Below, one piece after another: positions 1 to 6,223 of a stretch of DNA of 11,824 nt (position 1 is the stretch's first letter; each line of letters opens with the position of its first letter). The notes beneath the pieces are model-generated. The model searched no databases and was not told where the DNA came from. It saw only the letters and a program-made list of their open reading frames with translations. This DNA is from Alphaproteobacteria bacterium. Lineage in GTDB: Bacteria > Pseudomonadota > Alphaproteobacteria > Puniceispirillales > Puniceispirillaceae. The stretch spans positions 1 through 11,824 of the forward strand of contig WTHW01000216.1 of assembly GCA_011526395.1 (NCBI GenBank), written 5' to 3'. The position numbers and the translations under genes were made by a program.

Positions 1-469
1 GCAGAGGCAAATGCGCACCTAGCGCGTGAGATTCAGCGCTCGCAATCATATTGGCATCATCAAGAGATTCAATCTTTTGCGGTGTGCAATAAATCATATG
101 ATAGGTGTGATTTGCTTCAACCTTATCAGCTTTTGTCTTAAAGCCAGCTTTCGAGCCAACCGGCCATTTTTCACGAAGCAATAACAGCAAAAGATAATTG
201 GCTTCTGAGTCAATGAACGTCTGCACATTATCATCAGATAGCAGTAAATCGAGCGCTGTTTGCTCCATCTTGGCATTTAAGGCCTCATCTGCCATCCAGC
301 TTGCAGCTCTATCACCATCAAGCCAATGGGCAAGCCAGTTTGCTTTGTCAGCTCTTTCCCATGATGCATCATGACCAGCTGGTTGATGAGCTGCCATAAG
401 CGCCTCATCAATTTTGACTTCGAGAATATCTGATTCTCCCATCACGCGTAATACAAAGCTTTTTGCCAT
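1..469 (-). CDS. Unrecognised protein, N-terminal 156 residues (runs off left edge)
   Basis: This frame stays open from an ATG at 467-469 to the left edge, 156 complete codons with no stop. An in-frame TGA lies just upstream of the ATG, so the start cannot be much further out. A weak purine-rich stretch (GGGA about 9 bases upstream) could serve as ribosome binding site. The protein begins MAKSFVLRVMGESDILEVK, has no signal peptide or membrane segment, and is rich in Trp, Asp and Ala around residues 37-60 (several W-x-A/H patterns). A leucine run (YLLLLLLREKW) sits near residues 92-102. It looks soluble and cytoplasmic. I do not recognise the family. The gene is divergent from the cytochrome c' gene across about 200 bases. 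The C-terminal part is outside the window, which may be why the family is not recognisable. Confidence 0.7.
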   Translation of the reverse strand, partial: MAKSFVLRVMGESDILEVKIDEALMAAHQPAGHDASWERADKANWLAHWLDGDRAASWMADEALNAKMEQTALDLLLSDDNVQTFIDSEANYLLLLLLREKWPVGSKAGFKTKADKVEANHTYHMIYCTPQKIESLDDANMIASAESHALGAHLPL

Positions 470-673
470 GGCTCAATTCCCGTTCTTTTCCGATAGCCCC
501 TTTATGGCGATTAGTCATACCCATGCTTTGTATCTGAATCAACTCTTTCAGAAGCAAGCTTGATAAATTTACATTTTATCTCGATATTTGTTATTTTTTG
601 ATAGCCGCATAATCTGGGATGCGATCACAGATGTAAAAGAAATGTCACTAACGCCGCAGATTTGGAGTTTTCC
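470..673. other. Divergent intergenic region between the left-edge gene and cytochrome c'
   Basis: About 200 non-coding bases separate two divergent genes, so promoters in both directions are expected here. The middle part (about 545-615) is AT-rich. The only hexamer pair I can point to is listed separately at 560-588. I found no clean FNR/Anr-type TTGAT-N4-ATCAA box, no strong hairpin and no small gene with a good ribosome binding site. Confidence 0.6.
560..588 (+). promoter_or_regulatory. Candidate sigma70-like promoter for the cytochrome c' gene
   Basis: TTGATA (560-565) matches the -35 consensus at five of six bases. It is followed after 17 bases by GATATT (583-588), a four-of-six match to TATAAT. 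A transcript would start near 595, about 80 bases before the ATG at 674. This is a pattern match only, in an AT-rich stretch where chance matches are common. Confidence 0.3.
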
Positions 674-1126
674 ATGAAAATATATGCCACTTTACTGTTA
701 TCATCAGCCATCTTGTTGTCACCAATTACAATGGCAAAAATGGCATCAGCAGATGAGAGCGTGATCGCCGAAAGGCAATCAAATTTCAAACAGACAGGCA
801 TGGCCATGCGCATGATGAGAGGTCATATTCAGGCTGGTGATTTTGAGGCTATTTCTGCCAGCGCAGATGCAATTTCAAATTGGGCACAAGCCATGCCAGA
901 TTTCTTCCCACAAGGCACAGGCCCTGATGATGTATCAACGCGCACAGCCGCCAATCAGAGCATCTGGGATCGCTGGGATGAGTTTACAGCCCTTGCCAAT
1001 GATAATTATGACGCGGCGATGACCTTGAAGGTGGCCGCTAGCAATGAAGATAGCGGCGCTGTGATGGAAGCCATGCAAAATCTAGGCAGAACATGCGGTG
1101 CGTGTCATTCGCCATTTAAAGATTAG
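674..1126 (+). CDS. Cytochrome c' (periplasmic, probably five-coordinate heme)
   Basis: Predicted 150-residue precursor of the cytochrome c'/c-556 family (Cytochrom_C_2 fold). Residues 1-26 form a Sec signal peptide ending in a plausible signal-peptidase site (MASA before DES). The C-terminal heme motif CGACH is at 141-145, with H145 the expected proximal ligand, five residues from the end as is normal for the family. The N-terminal helix reads RQSNF at 34-38. By comparison with characterised cytochromes c', F38 falls where a Leu or Phe blocks the distal heme face, so a five-coordinate c' fits better than a Met-ligated c-556. Such proteins bind NO and CO in the periplasm and are linked to nitrosative-stress protection. 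I use ATG 674 because GGAG at 664-667 is correctly spaced; a TTG at 662 would place the ribosome site inside the gene. The cytochrome b561-type gene converges on it 33 bases downstream. Family certain; physiological role inferred. Confidence 0.92.
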   Translation: MKIYATLLLSSAILLSPITMAKMASADESVIAERQSNFKQTGMAMRMMRGHIQAGDFEAISASADAISNWAQAMPDFFPQGTGPDDVSTRTAANQSIWDRWDEFTALANDNYDAAMTLKVAASNEDSGAVMEAMQNLGRTCGACHSPFKD

Positions 1127-1142
1127 GCAAGTAAAGATTAGG
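1118..1142 (+). repeat. Short tandem duplication at the 3' end of the cytochrome c' gene
   Basis: The ten bases AAAGATTAGG occur at 1118-1127 and again at 1133-1142, a period of 15 bases. The first copy holds the last two codons and stop (Lys, Asp, TAG). The second, in the same frame, repeats Lys, Asp, TAG after two extra codons. This looks like a small in-frame slippage duplication that left a spare copy of the gene end downstream. Confidence 0.6.
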
Positions 1143-1159
1143 AAAGGCGCGCCTGTACC

Positions 1160-1813
1160 TTAAAAATAGCTGGGGCGTAGTTGGGTTGCTAGTTGCGCCA
1201 CAATCACCATTGATATCATTAGGCTTATGCCAAAGACGGTGCGTGCCTTTGATAAGGTACCACCTGTACCTGCGGCTTTGGCGCCTTTGCCTGTTATCAT
1301 TGGTTTAACCAAGTTTTTGCGCAACCTTAAGCGATAGTAACTAAGCGCGGCTAGATGCAGGATGATGATTAAGAAAATCAGCTTTTCACCAAAATGATGA
1401 ATGTCACCTGCCCTATCTGCGAATTGAGGCAAGAGATGATAAAAAGGACCATCATACAATATATAATCGCTTGAAAAGCTACCTGTCACAGCCATCATCA
1501 AGGGAATGAACAACAAAGCCATTGTGGCATAACCGCCAACTGGGCTGTGGCCTGCCTTATCGGTTGGTGTATTTTGCAGTAAATCGCGAAAAGCAGAAAA
1601 GACTTTTTTAGGCCCTGTTAAAAAATTGGAAAAGCGCGCTGTATCAGAGCCAATAAAGCCCCAAATTATGCGAAATAGAACAAGCCCCATAATCGCAAGG
1701 CCAAAGCGTTCATGGACTGACCATTCATTCATCTTGCCACTGATGATCGCGCCAAAAACACATGCCATGAAGCTCCAATGAAAGAGGCGTAATGGTAAAT
1801 CCCAAATGACCAC
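1160..1813 (-). CDS. Cytochrome b561-type membrane protein (di-heme b family)
   Basis: Predicted 217-residue integral membrane protein of the bacterial cytochrome b561 / Ni-hydrogenase b-subunit family. These proteins carry two b hemes in a four-helix bundle and pass electrons between quinol and a periplasmic partner. The diagnostic N-terminus VIWDLPLRLFHW is present, with H12 in the FHW motif. Further likely heme histidines are H34 (VHERFG), one in AGHSPVGGY, one in DIHHFGEK and one in HLAALSYY. Hydrophobic segments lie near residues 11-26, 36-56, 93-112, 142-160 and 185-205. The start is GTG 1813, which sits eight bases after a good AAAGGAG (1822-1828 on the plus strand) and places the family motif at residue 2. 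The open frame continues upstream to an ATG at 1906, but that would add about 31 unsupported residues. It converges with the cytochrome c' gene, a plausible electron partner. Family confident; partnership inferred. Confidence 0.87.
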   Translation of the reverse strand: MVIWDLPLRLFHWSFMACVFGAIISGKMNEWSVHERFGLAIMGLVLFRIIWGFIGSDTARFSNFLTGPKKVFSAFRDLLQNTPTDKAGHSPVGGYATMALLFIPLMMAVTGSFSSDYILYDGPFYHLLPQFADRAGDIHHFGEKLIFLIIILHLAALSYYRLRLRKNLVKPMITGKGAKAAGTGGTLSKARTVFGISLMISMVIVAQLATQLRPSYF

Positions 1814-1821
1814 GTGACAGG

Positions 1822-1828
1822 CTCCTTT
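1822..1828 (-). promoter_or_regulatory. Ribosome binding site that fixes the cytochrome b561 start
   Basis: Read on the minus strand this is AAAGGAG, eight bases before GTG 1813. It supports the GTG start over the upstream in-frame ATG at 1906, which would put this site inside the coding region. Confidence 0.7.
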
Positions 1829-1875
1829 GTGGTTTGCTTTACTGATAAATTGATGGCAAATTGTTATGTTATTGA

Positions 1876-1887
1876 TGCTTATAAGCA
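1876..1887. promoter_or_regulatory. Perfect 12-base palindrome in a divergent promoter region
   Basis: TGCTTATAAGCA is a perfect inverted repeat with no loop. It lies in the 109-base gap between the divergent cytochrome b561 gene (start 1813) and glycosylase gene (start 1923), 35 bases upstream of the glycosylase ATG. Its TATAAG core could also act as a -10 element, but no -35 hexamer is properly spaced in either direction. It could be an operator or chance in an AT-rich gap. Confidence 0.3.
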
Positions 1888-1922
1888 CAAGCTTAAAACA
1901 ATTCATATTTTAAAGAAAGCCC

Positions 1923-2555
1923 ATGCCAACAAGCCCCTCTTTGATACATGCTTTGGATGCGCTGGCACAGCAAGATGAAGATGTTGCACGCGCCATAGCC
2001 TCTTATGGTTATCCGCAAGATAGAAGCATGCCGCAGACTTATGAGAGCTTAGCCAAAATTATTATTGGCCAGCAAATCTCGCGTGCGGCGGCAAGCAGTA
2101 TATGGGCGCGCCTGCAGGATGCTGGCTATGTAACAGCTGATAGCATTGCCGCGATTGATGCTGGCGCGTTACAAGCCCATGGATTATCAGCACAAAAGGC
2201 AAATTACCTTCATGGGCTAGCCGTAGCTGTTGTTAGCGGTGAATTGGATTTATCATCCCTGCCCCACATGTCTGGGCAAGAGGTTCATGATATATTGGTG
2301 TCGTTTAAAGGGGTGGGAAGCTGGACAGCAGATAATTACCGCCTTTTCGCGCTGGGGGATTTTGATGCATGGCCTGGCAATGATATTGCCCTGCAAGAAG
2401 CGATGCGGCGTATGAAATCGCTGGCAACAAGGCCAAATGCAAAAGAAATGATGACACTGGCGCACTCATGGTGTCCCTATAGGGGTGCTGGCGCTTTGTT
2501 ATTATGGCATCTATATGGGGTTGAGGTCAGAGGCGCTGCTGTATCTGATATTTAA
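1923..2555 (+). CDS. DNA-3-methyladenine glycosylase II, AlkA-type (HhH-GPD)
   Basis: Predicted 210-residue base-excision repair enzyme that removes alkylated purines such as 3-methyladenine, leaving an abasic site. The helix-hairpin-helix runs at about 124-138 (LVSFKGVGSWTADNY). The catalytic aspartate is D154 in PGNDIAL, at the position of Asp238 in E. coli AlkA. The N-terminal family motif IIGQQIS is at 47-53. The C-terminal WCPYRGAGALLLWH pattern at 183-196 is typical of this family. No Cys4 iron-sulfur loop is present, which argues against endonuclease III or MutY. It is shorter than E. coli AlkA (282 residues) because it lacks the N-terminal domain, as many bacterial homologues do. The ATG at 1923 has only a weak purine-rich site (AAAGAAAG) before it. 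Its stop overlaps the stop of the convergent SRAP gene by four bases. Family is clear; exact base range is not readable from sequence. Confidence 0.9.
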   Translation: MPTSPSLIHALDALAQQDEDVARAIASYGYPQDRSMPQTYESLAKIIIGQQISRAAASSIWARLQDAGYVTADSIAAIDAGALQAHGLSAQKANYLHGLAVAVVSGELDLSSLPHMSGQEVHDILVSFKGVGSWTADNYRLFALGDFDAWPGNDIALQEAMRRMKSLATRPNAKEMMTLAHSWCPYRGAGALLLWHLYGVEVRGAAVSDI

Positions 2556-3208
2556 GAAAATAGATCAGCCTGCGCTGGCGCGTCTTCAGCTGGCTGAAAA
2601 GGAGCTGTTAGACCAGCGTGGTCATGGCGCACATTGCCCACATCTGGTGATACGCGGTAGGCATTGAAATGCCGGCTATCAATAGGCGTTAAGAGGGATT
2701 GCGCTGTATCTGAGCTTCCTTGCAACCATGCTTGCCAATCACGTGCGGCGAGAACATGAGGTGTCCTGTGGTGGATTTTTGCAAGATCACCTGTTGCCTC
2801 GCTTGTAACGATTACAAAATGACGGTTATTTGCCTTTTGAAAATAGAGCCCTGCAAAGGCCATCACACGACCATCATTTAGCTGAATATGATATGGCTTG
2901 CCCTTTGCCTGCCATTCATACCACCCGCTTGCCACAACAAGGCATCTTTGAGTCTCAAAGGCATTTGTGAAGGTTGGCTTTTCGGTGATTGTCTCGCACC
3001 GGGCATTGATGAGGCTTTTATTTTGCACAACACCATCTAAGCCAAAGCGTGCCATTTCCATATCATTTGTCATGCCAGAAGACACAATGATAGGTGATAA
3101 TTGCGATGGCGCAACGTTCCAGCGCGGTGCCAGATTACTATTGATAGCAACCCCAAATCTATTTAATAGCTCATGAGGGGTTGCAGTGACTGTAAAACGA
3201 CCACACAT
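2552..3208 (-). CDS. SRAP/YedK-family abasic-site processing protein
   Basis: Predicted 218-residue SOS response-associated peptidase (SRAP) protein, the family of E. coli YedK and human HMCES. Members form a covalent thiazolidine link with abasic sites in single-stranded DNA through the N-terminal cysteine, shielding forks from strand breaks. The start MCGRF gives the catalytic C2 once Met1 is removed, which also fixes the start codon. Other active-site positions are visible: N69 and R71 (NARCET), E98 (GWYEW) and H146 (HHRTP, the HxRxP motif). The usual W-G-L segment reads FGL at 55-57, a mild variation. Length is normal. The last 15 or so residues (PAEDAPAQADLFS) are a polar tail. A weak AAGAAG is the only upstream ribosome site candidate. 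It is convergent with the AlkA-type glycosylase, with the stops overlapping by four bases. Confidence 0.93.
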   Translation of the reverse strand: MCGRFTVTATPHELLNRFGVAINSNLAPRWNVAPSQLSPIIVSSGMTNDMEMARFGLDGVVQNKSLINARCETITEKPTFTNAFETQRCLVVASGWYEWQAKGKPYHIQLNDGRVMAFAGLYFQKANNRHFVIVTSEATGDLAKIHHRTPHVLAARDWQAWLQGSSDTAQSLLTPIDSRHFNAYRVSPDVGNVRHDHAGLTAPFQPAEDAPAQADLFS

Positions 3209-3259
3209 TTTGCTATGACTTCTTTGTAGAGCAATTACACATTTTCATTGAGTACCATT

Positions 3260-4207
3260 ATGCTGACGCCTTTTACAAGCCAATCATTATCAGATGCTGC
3301 CAAAGCATTGGCAGAAGGTAAGCTTGTGAGTTTTGCAACAGAAACTGTCTATGGGCTTGGCGCAGATGCAACAAATGATAAGGCTGTGGCAAATATCTAT
3401 GCCGCAAAAGGACGCCCCTCTTTTAACCCCCTCATCGCCCATGTGGCTGATTTGGATCAAGCAAGGTCATTAGGTCAATTTAACGATACAGCCCTTGCAA
3501 TAGCAGATGCCTTCTGGCCGGGCGCTATCAGCCTTGTAGTCCCTTTGCAACATGATGTTGCTATCTCAAAGCTGGTCACAGCTGGCCTTCCTAGCATTGC
3601 GTTGCGTATGCCGGCCCCTGTAAAAGTGCGCGAGATGATAAAATTATCAGGCGTGCCAATCGCCGCACCATCTGCCAATTTATCAGGCAAAATTAGCCCC
3701 ACGACAGCACAGCATGTTGCACAATCATTAGATAGCGCATGTGCCTATATTTTGGATGATGGGCCATGTGAGGCTGGCCTTGAGTCAACTATCATTGATT
3801 GCACGGCTGAAGAGGTTCGCATATTGCGCCCTGGCCCGATTACGGCAGAGGATTTGCTTGAAAAAATACCGCACCTTCAGCTGCAAGAAACGCAGATCGT
3901 CAATGACCATGCGCCATCTGCACCGGGACAATTAACAAGCCATTATGCCCCAAAGAAAAGATTAGAATTAGATGTGATAACGCCTTCACAGGACGCCATC
4001 TATATTGGGTTTGGCGCAAATGGTCATGATAATGATCTTAATTTGTCACCATCTGGTGATTTGGTGGAAGCAGCTGCCAATTTATTTGCTATGTTGCATA
4101 TGGCTGATGCGCTGGAGGGTGATTATATCGCTGTAGCGCCTATCACAAGCGGTGGTCTTGGCACAGCGATTTATGATAGATTACAGAGAGCAGCCGCAGA
4201 TAAATAG
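3260..4207 (+). CDS. sua5: L-threonylcarbamoyladenylate synthase, Sua5 type
   Basis: Predicted 315-residue cytoplasmic enzyme making threonylcarbamoyl-AMP from threonine, bicarbonate and ATP, the first step of the essential t6A modification at position 37 of ANN-decoding tRNAs. The YrdC domain covers about 8-195, with FATETVYGLGADA at 25-37, KGRPSFNPLI at 50-59, SANLSG at 138-143 and the ESTIID...LRPGPIT segment at 175-195. A separate Sua5 C-terminal domain follows a linker that contains the expected APGQLTSHYAP (221-231). The two-domain length separates it from the short YrdC/TsaC form. I choose ATG 3260 over TTG 3248: homology begins soon after it, and the only candidate ribosome site, a weak GAG at 3250-3252, overlaps the TTG codon. 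It heads a three-gene operon with the D2HGDH-like and DUF924 genes (23- and 13-base gaps). Confidence 0.94.
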   Translation: MLTPFTSQSLSDAAKALAEGKLVSFATETVYGLGADATNDKAVANIYAAKGRPSFNPLIAHVADLDQARSLGQFNDTALAIADAFWPGAISLVVPLQHDVAISKLVTAGLPSIALRMPAPVKVREMIKLSGVPIAAPSANLSGKISPTTAQHVAQSLDSACAYILDDGPCEAGLESTIIDCTAEEVRILRPGPITAEDLLEKIPHLQLQETQIVNDHAPSAPGQLTSHYAPKKRLELDVITPSQDAIYIGFGANGHDNDLNLSPSGDLVEAAANLFAMLHMADALEGDYIAVAPITSGGLGTAIYDRLQRAAADK

Positions 4208-4217
4208 CTGATTTTAT

Positions 4218-4225
4218 AAAGGTGG
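4218..4225 (+). promoter_or_regulatory. Ribosome binding site that decides the D2HGDH-like start
   Basis: AAAGGTGG ends five bases before ATG 4231. The in-frame GTG at 4222 lies inside this Shine-Dalgarno stretch and so is an unlikely start. Confidence 0.65.
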
Positions 4226-4230
4226 TATCG

Positions 4231-5661
4231 ATGATACTTGAACATCTAACTGATATAGTTGGCACAAAAAACATCATCACGAACAAAGATGATATGGCAC
4301 CTTTTTTAGAAGATTGGCGCGGCAATTATAAAGGTGATGCCACTGCCATTTTATTACCCACTAACACTCAGATGGTCTCATCAATACTGAAATTTGCTGA
4401 TGAGCATGATTTATATATCGTACCACAAGGTGGCAATACGGGACTTGTTGGTGGCGGCATTCCTGATGCCTCTGGCAGGATGTTTGTTCTGTCATTATCA
4501 CGTATGAACGCCATTCGGGACATATCAGCTGATAATCGTTCAATCGTTGTGGAATCAGGCTGTATCTTACAGAATATTCATGAAGCAGCAGAGGCGCATG
4601 ATCTGTATTTCCCCTTAAATCTGGCAGCGAAAGGAAGCTGTTCTATCGGTGGGAATCTATCCACCAATGCGGGCGGTATAAATGTATTACGGTATGGCAA
4701 CACGCGCGATTTGTGCCTTGGCATAGAGGTCGTATTGATGGGCGGCAAGGTCATGAACTTACTGACCTCGCTTCGTAAAGATAATACAGGATATGATTTA
4801 AAGCATTTATTCATTGGCGCTGAAGGCACATTGGGCATTATCACAGCGGCATCATTAAAGCTGTTCCCAAAGCCAAAAGCCAGAGCGACCGCCATGGCAG
4901 CGATACCAGACCCACAAACAGGTGTCGCATTATTAAGCGCCCTAAAGAATGCCACAGGTGATTTAGTTGAAGCATTTGAGCTGATGCCGGGTGATATCTT
5001 AAAGGTAATTGGCAAACAATTTCCAAACTATCCCTGCCCGCTTCAACCTGTACCGGAAATGGCACTCTTATTTGAAATCGGCTCTTCTGATAGTGATTTG
5101 GCAACAGAATCTGAAGATGGCACAGTGCCGATTATTGAAAAGCTGAATGCCTTTTTGGCAGATGAGTTTGAAACAGGACGTATCATAGACGCTGTTGTGG
5201 CGCAGAATGAAACACAAAGACAAGCCATGTGGAACATAAGAGAGCATGCGCCTGAATCAACAAAACGAGAATCATGGCCTGTGAATACAGATATCTCTGT
5301 CGCGGTGTCAGATATTGGCCGCTTTTATGCAGATGCAAGCCGTCGTGTCAAAGAGATTGACCCCACAGTGCGCATTTGTGGTTATGGTCACCTTGGTGAT
5401 GGTAACATTCATTTTAACGTCATTGAGCGAGAGGGCGGTGATGAAGGATGGGCGCAAAAAAGAGGCGCTATATTCGATGCTATCTATGAGGCCTTATATG
5501 AATGTAATGGCTCTATCAGCGCTGAACATGGCATTGGCGCCATGAAGGCAGAACAGCTGAAATTGGTGAAAGATCCTGTCGCTTTGGAAGCGATGCATAT
5601 GGTGAAGACAGCATTTGATCCCAAAGGATTATTAAATCCGGGCAAAGTGTTGATATCATAG
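4231..5661 (+). CDS. FAD-linked D-2-hydroxyacid dehydrogenase, D2HGDH-like
   Basis: Predicted 476-residue flavoprotein of the VAO/PCMH superfamily, GlcD/DLD branch. It should oxidise a D-2-hydroxyacid, most likely D-2-hydroxyglutarate to 2-oxoglutarate, and pass electrons to an acceptor such as the electron-transfer flavoprotein or quinone. The FAD-binding domain shows PQGGNTGLVGGG at 65-76, SCSIGGNLSTNAGG at 136-149 and GAEGTLGIITA at 196-206. The C-terminal FAD-oxidase domain carries GYGHLGDGNIH at 384-394 and SAEHGIG at 430-436. H387, H394 and E432 match, in order and in the seven-residue His spacing, the metal-binding triad of human D2HGDH, and H433 the catalytic His. The protein ends LLNPGKVL, typical of the family. 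It is the middle gene of the operon, 23 bases after sua5. D-lactate or another D-hydroxyacid remains possible as substrate. Subfamily confident, substrate inferred. Confidence 0.88.
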   Translation: MILEHLTDIVGTKNIITNKDDMAPFLEDWRGNYKGDATAILLPTNTQMVSSILKFADEHDLYIVPQGGNTGLVGGGIPDASGRMFVLSLSRMNAIRDISADNRSIVVESGCILQNIHEAAEAHDLYFPLNLAAKGSCSIGGNLSTNAGGINVLRYGNTRDLCLGIEVVLMGGKVMNLLTSLRKDNTGYDLKHLFIGAEGTLGIITAASLKLFPKPKARATAMAAIPDPQTGVALLSALKNATGDLVEAFELMPGDILKVIGKQFPNYPCPLQPVPEMALLFEIGSSDSDLATESEDGTVPIIEKLNAFLADEFETGRIIDAVVAQNETQRQAMWNIREHAPESTKRESWPVNTDISVAVSDIGRFYADASRRVKEIDPTVRICGYGHLGDGNIHFNVIEREGGDEGWAQKRGAIFDAIYEALYECNGSISAEHGIGAMKAEQLKLVKDPVALEAMHMVKTAFDPKGLLNPGKVLIS

Positions 5662-5674
5662 GAGAGACGGCGCA

Positions 5675-6223
5675 ATGAAAGAGGCATTTATTCCAAAAAT
5701 CATTACATTCTGGTTTGAAGAGATCACGCCAAAACAATGGTTTAAAAAAGATGACTCTTTTGATGAATTGCTAAGAGACAGATTCGGCAAGCTCGTTAAT
5801 GATGCGCTTGGCGCAAGGCTTGATAGCTGGGCGCAAGATAGAGATGGCACAAGGGCTATCATCTTGCTGTTAGATCAGATGACACGCAACATTCACCGCA
5901 ACACTCCCCTTGCCTTTGCTGGTGATGATATGGCGCTTGCCCATTGTTTAAACGGCATAGAAAAAGGGTTCTTGGAAGAGGATAAATCTGCCCGTAATTT
6001 ATTTATGTTAATGCCAATGATGCATAGTGAAGATATTGATATTCACAAACGCGCATTGCCCATTTTTGAGAGATATGCGCCAGATGCTGGAGTGACATCA
6101 CTGCTAAACCATACAAAAATCATCGAACGCTTTGGCCATTATCCTCATCGCAATGATATTATTGGCCGCCCGTCAACTAATGATGAAATTGCCTTTTTAA
6201 AGGAACCGGGCTCATCCTTTTAA
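5675..6223 (+). CDS. DUF924 family protein
   Basis: Predicted 182-residue soluble helical protein of the DUF924 family, which has no established biochemical function. Family hallmarks seen are FWFEE at 12-16, the LLLDQMTRNIHRNTPLAFAG core at about 64-83, LMPMMHSE at 111-118, a HTKIIERFGHYPHRN segment at about 145-159, and the closing GRPST-N-DEI-AFL. Most homologues read DQFPRN where this one reads DQMTRN, a small deviation in the most conserved motif. GGAG about 11 bases before ATG 5675 is a good ribosome site. The gene starts 13 bases after the D2HGDH-like stop, so it is almost surely co-transcribed with it. Its last 12 bases overlap the convergent GT9 gene. Family confident; function unknown. 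Confidence 0.88.
   Translation: MKEAFIPKIITFWFEEITPKQWFKKDDSFDELLRDRFGKLVNDALGARLDSWAQDRDGTRAIILLLDQMTRNIHRNTPLAFAGDDMALAHCLNGIEKGFLEEDKSARNLFMLMPMMHSEDIDIHKRALPIFERYAPDAGVTSLLNHTKIIERFGHYPHRNDIIGRPSTNDEIAFLKEPGSSF

Noticed and set aside
545..640. FNR/Anr or NO-responsive operator upstream of cytochrome c'
   Set aside because: TTGAT half-sites occur, but none is paired with ATCAA at the four-base spacing needed, so no operator is claimed.
662..673. TTG start four codons upstream of the cytochrome c' ATG
   Set aside because: The GGAG ribosome site at 664-667 overlaps this extension and is correctly spaced for ATG 674, which also gives a normal signal peptide.
1145..1154. AGGCGCGCCT palindrome between the convergent cytochrome genes, considered as a terminator
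   Set aside because: A ten-base palindrome with no loop and no following T-run cannot form an intrinsic terminator; a similar GGCGCGCC core also occurs inside the glycosylase gene near 2105.
1814..1906. N-terminal extension of the cytochrome b561 gene to an ATG at 1906
   Set aside because: The added 31 residues match nothing in the family, and a strong AAAGGAG site points to GTG 1813.
4578..5015. 145-codon minus-strand frame inside the D2HGDH-like gene
   Set aside because: It is fully antisense to a well-conserved enzyme, has no recognisable motifs and lacks a ribosome site; it is a shadow of the real gene.
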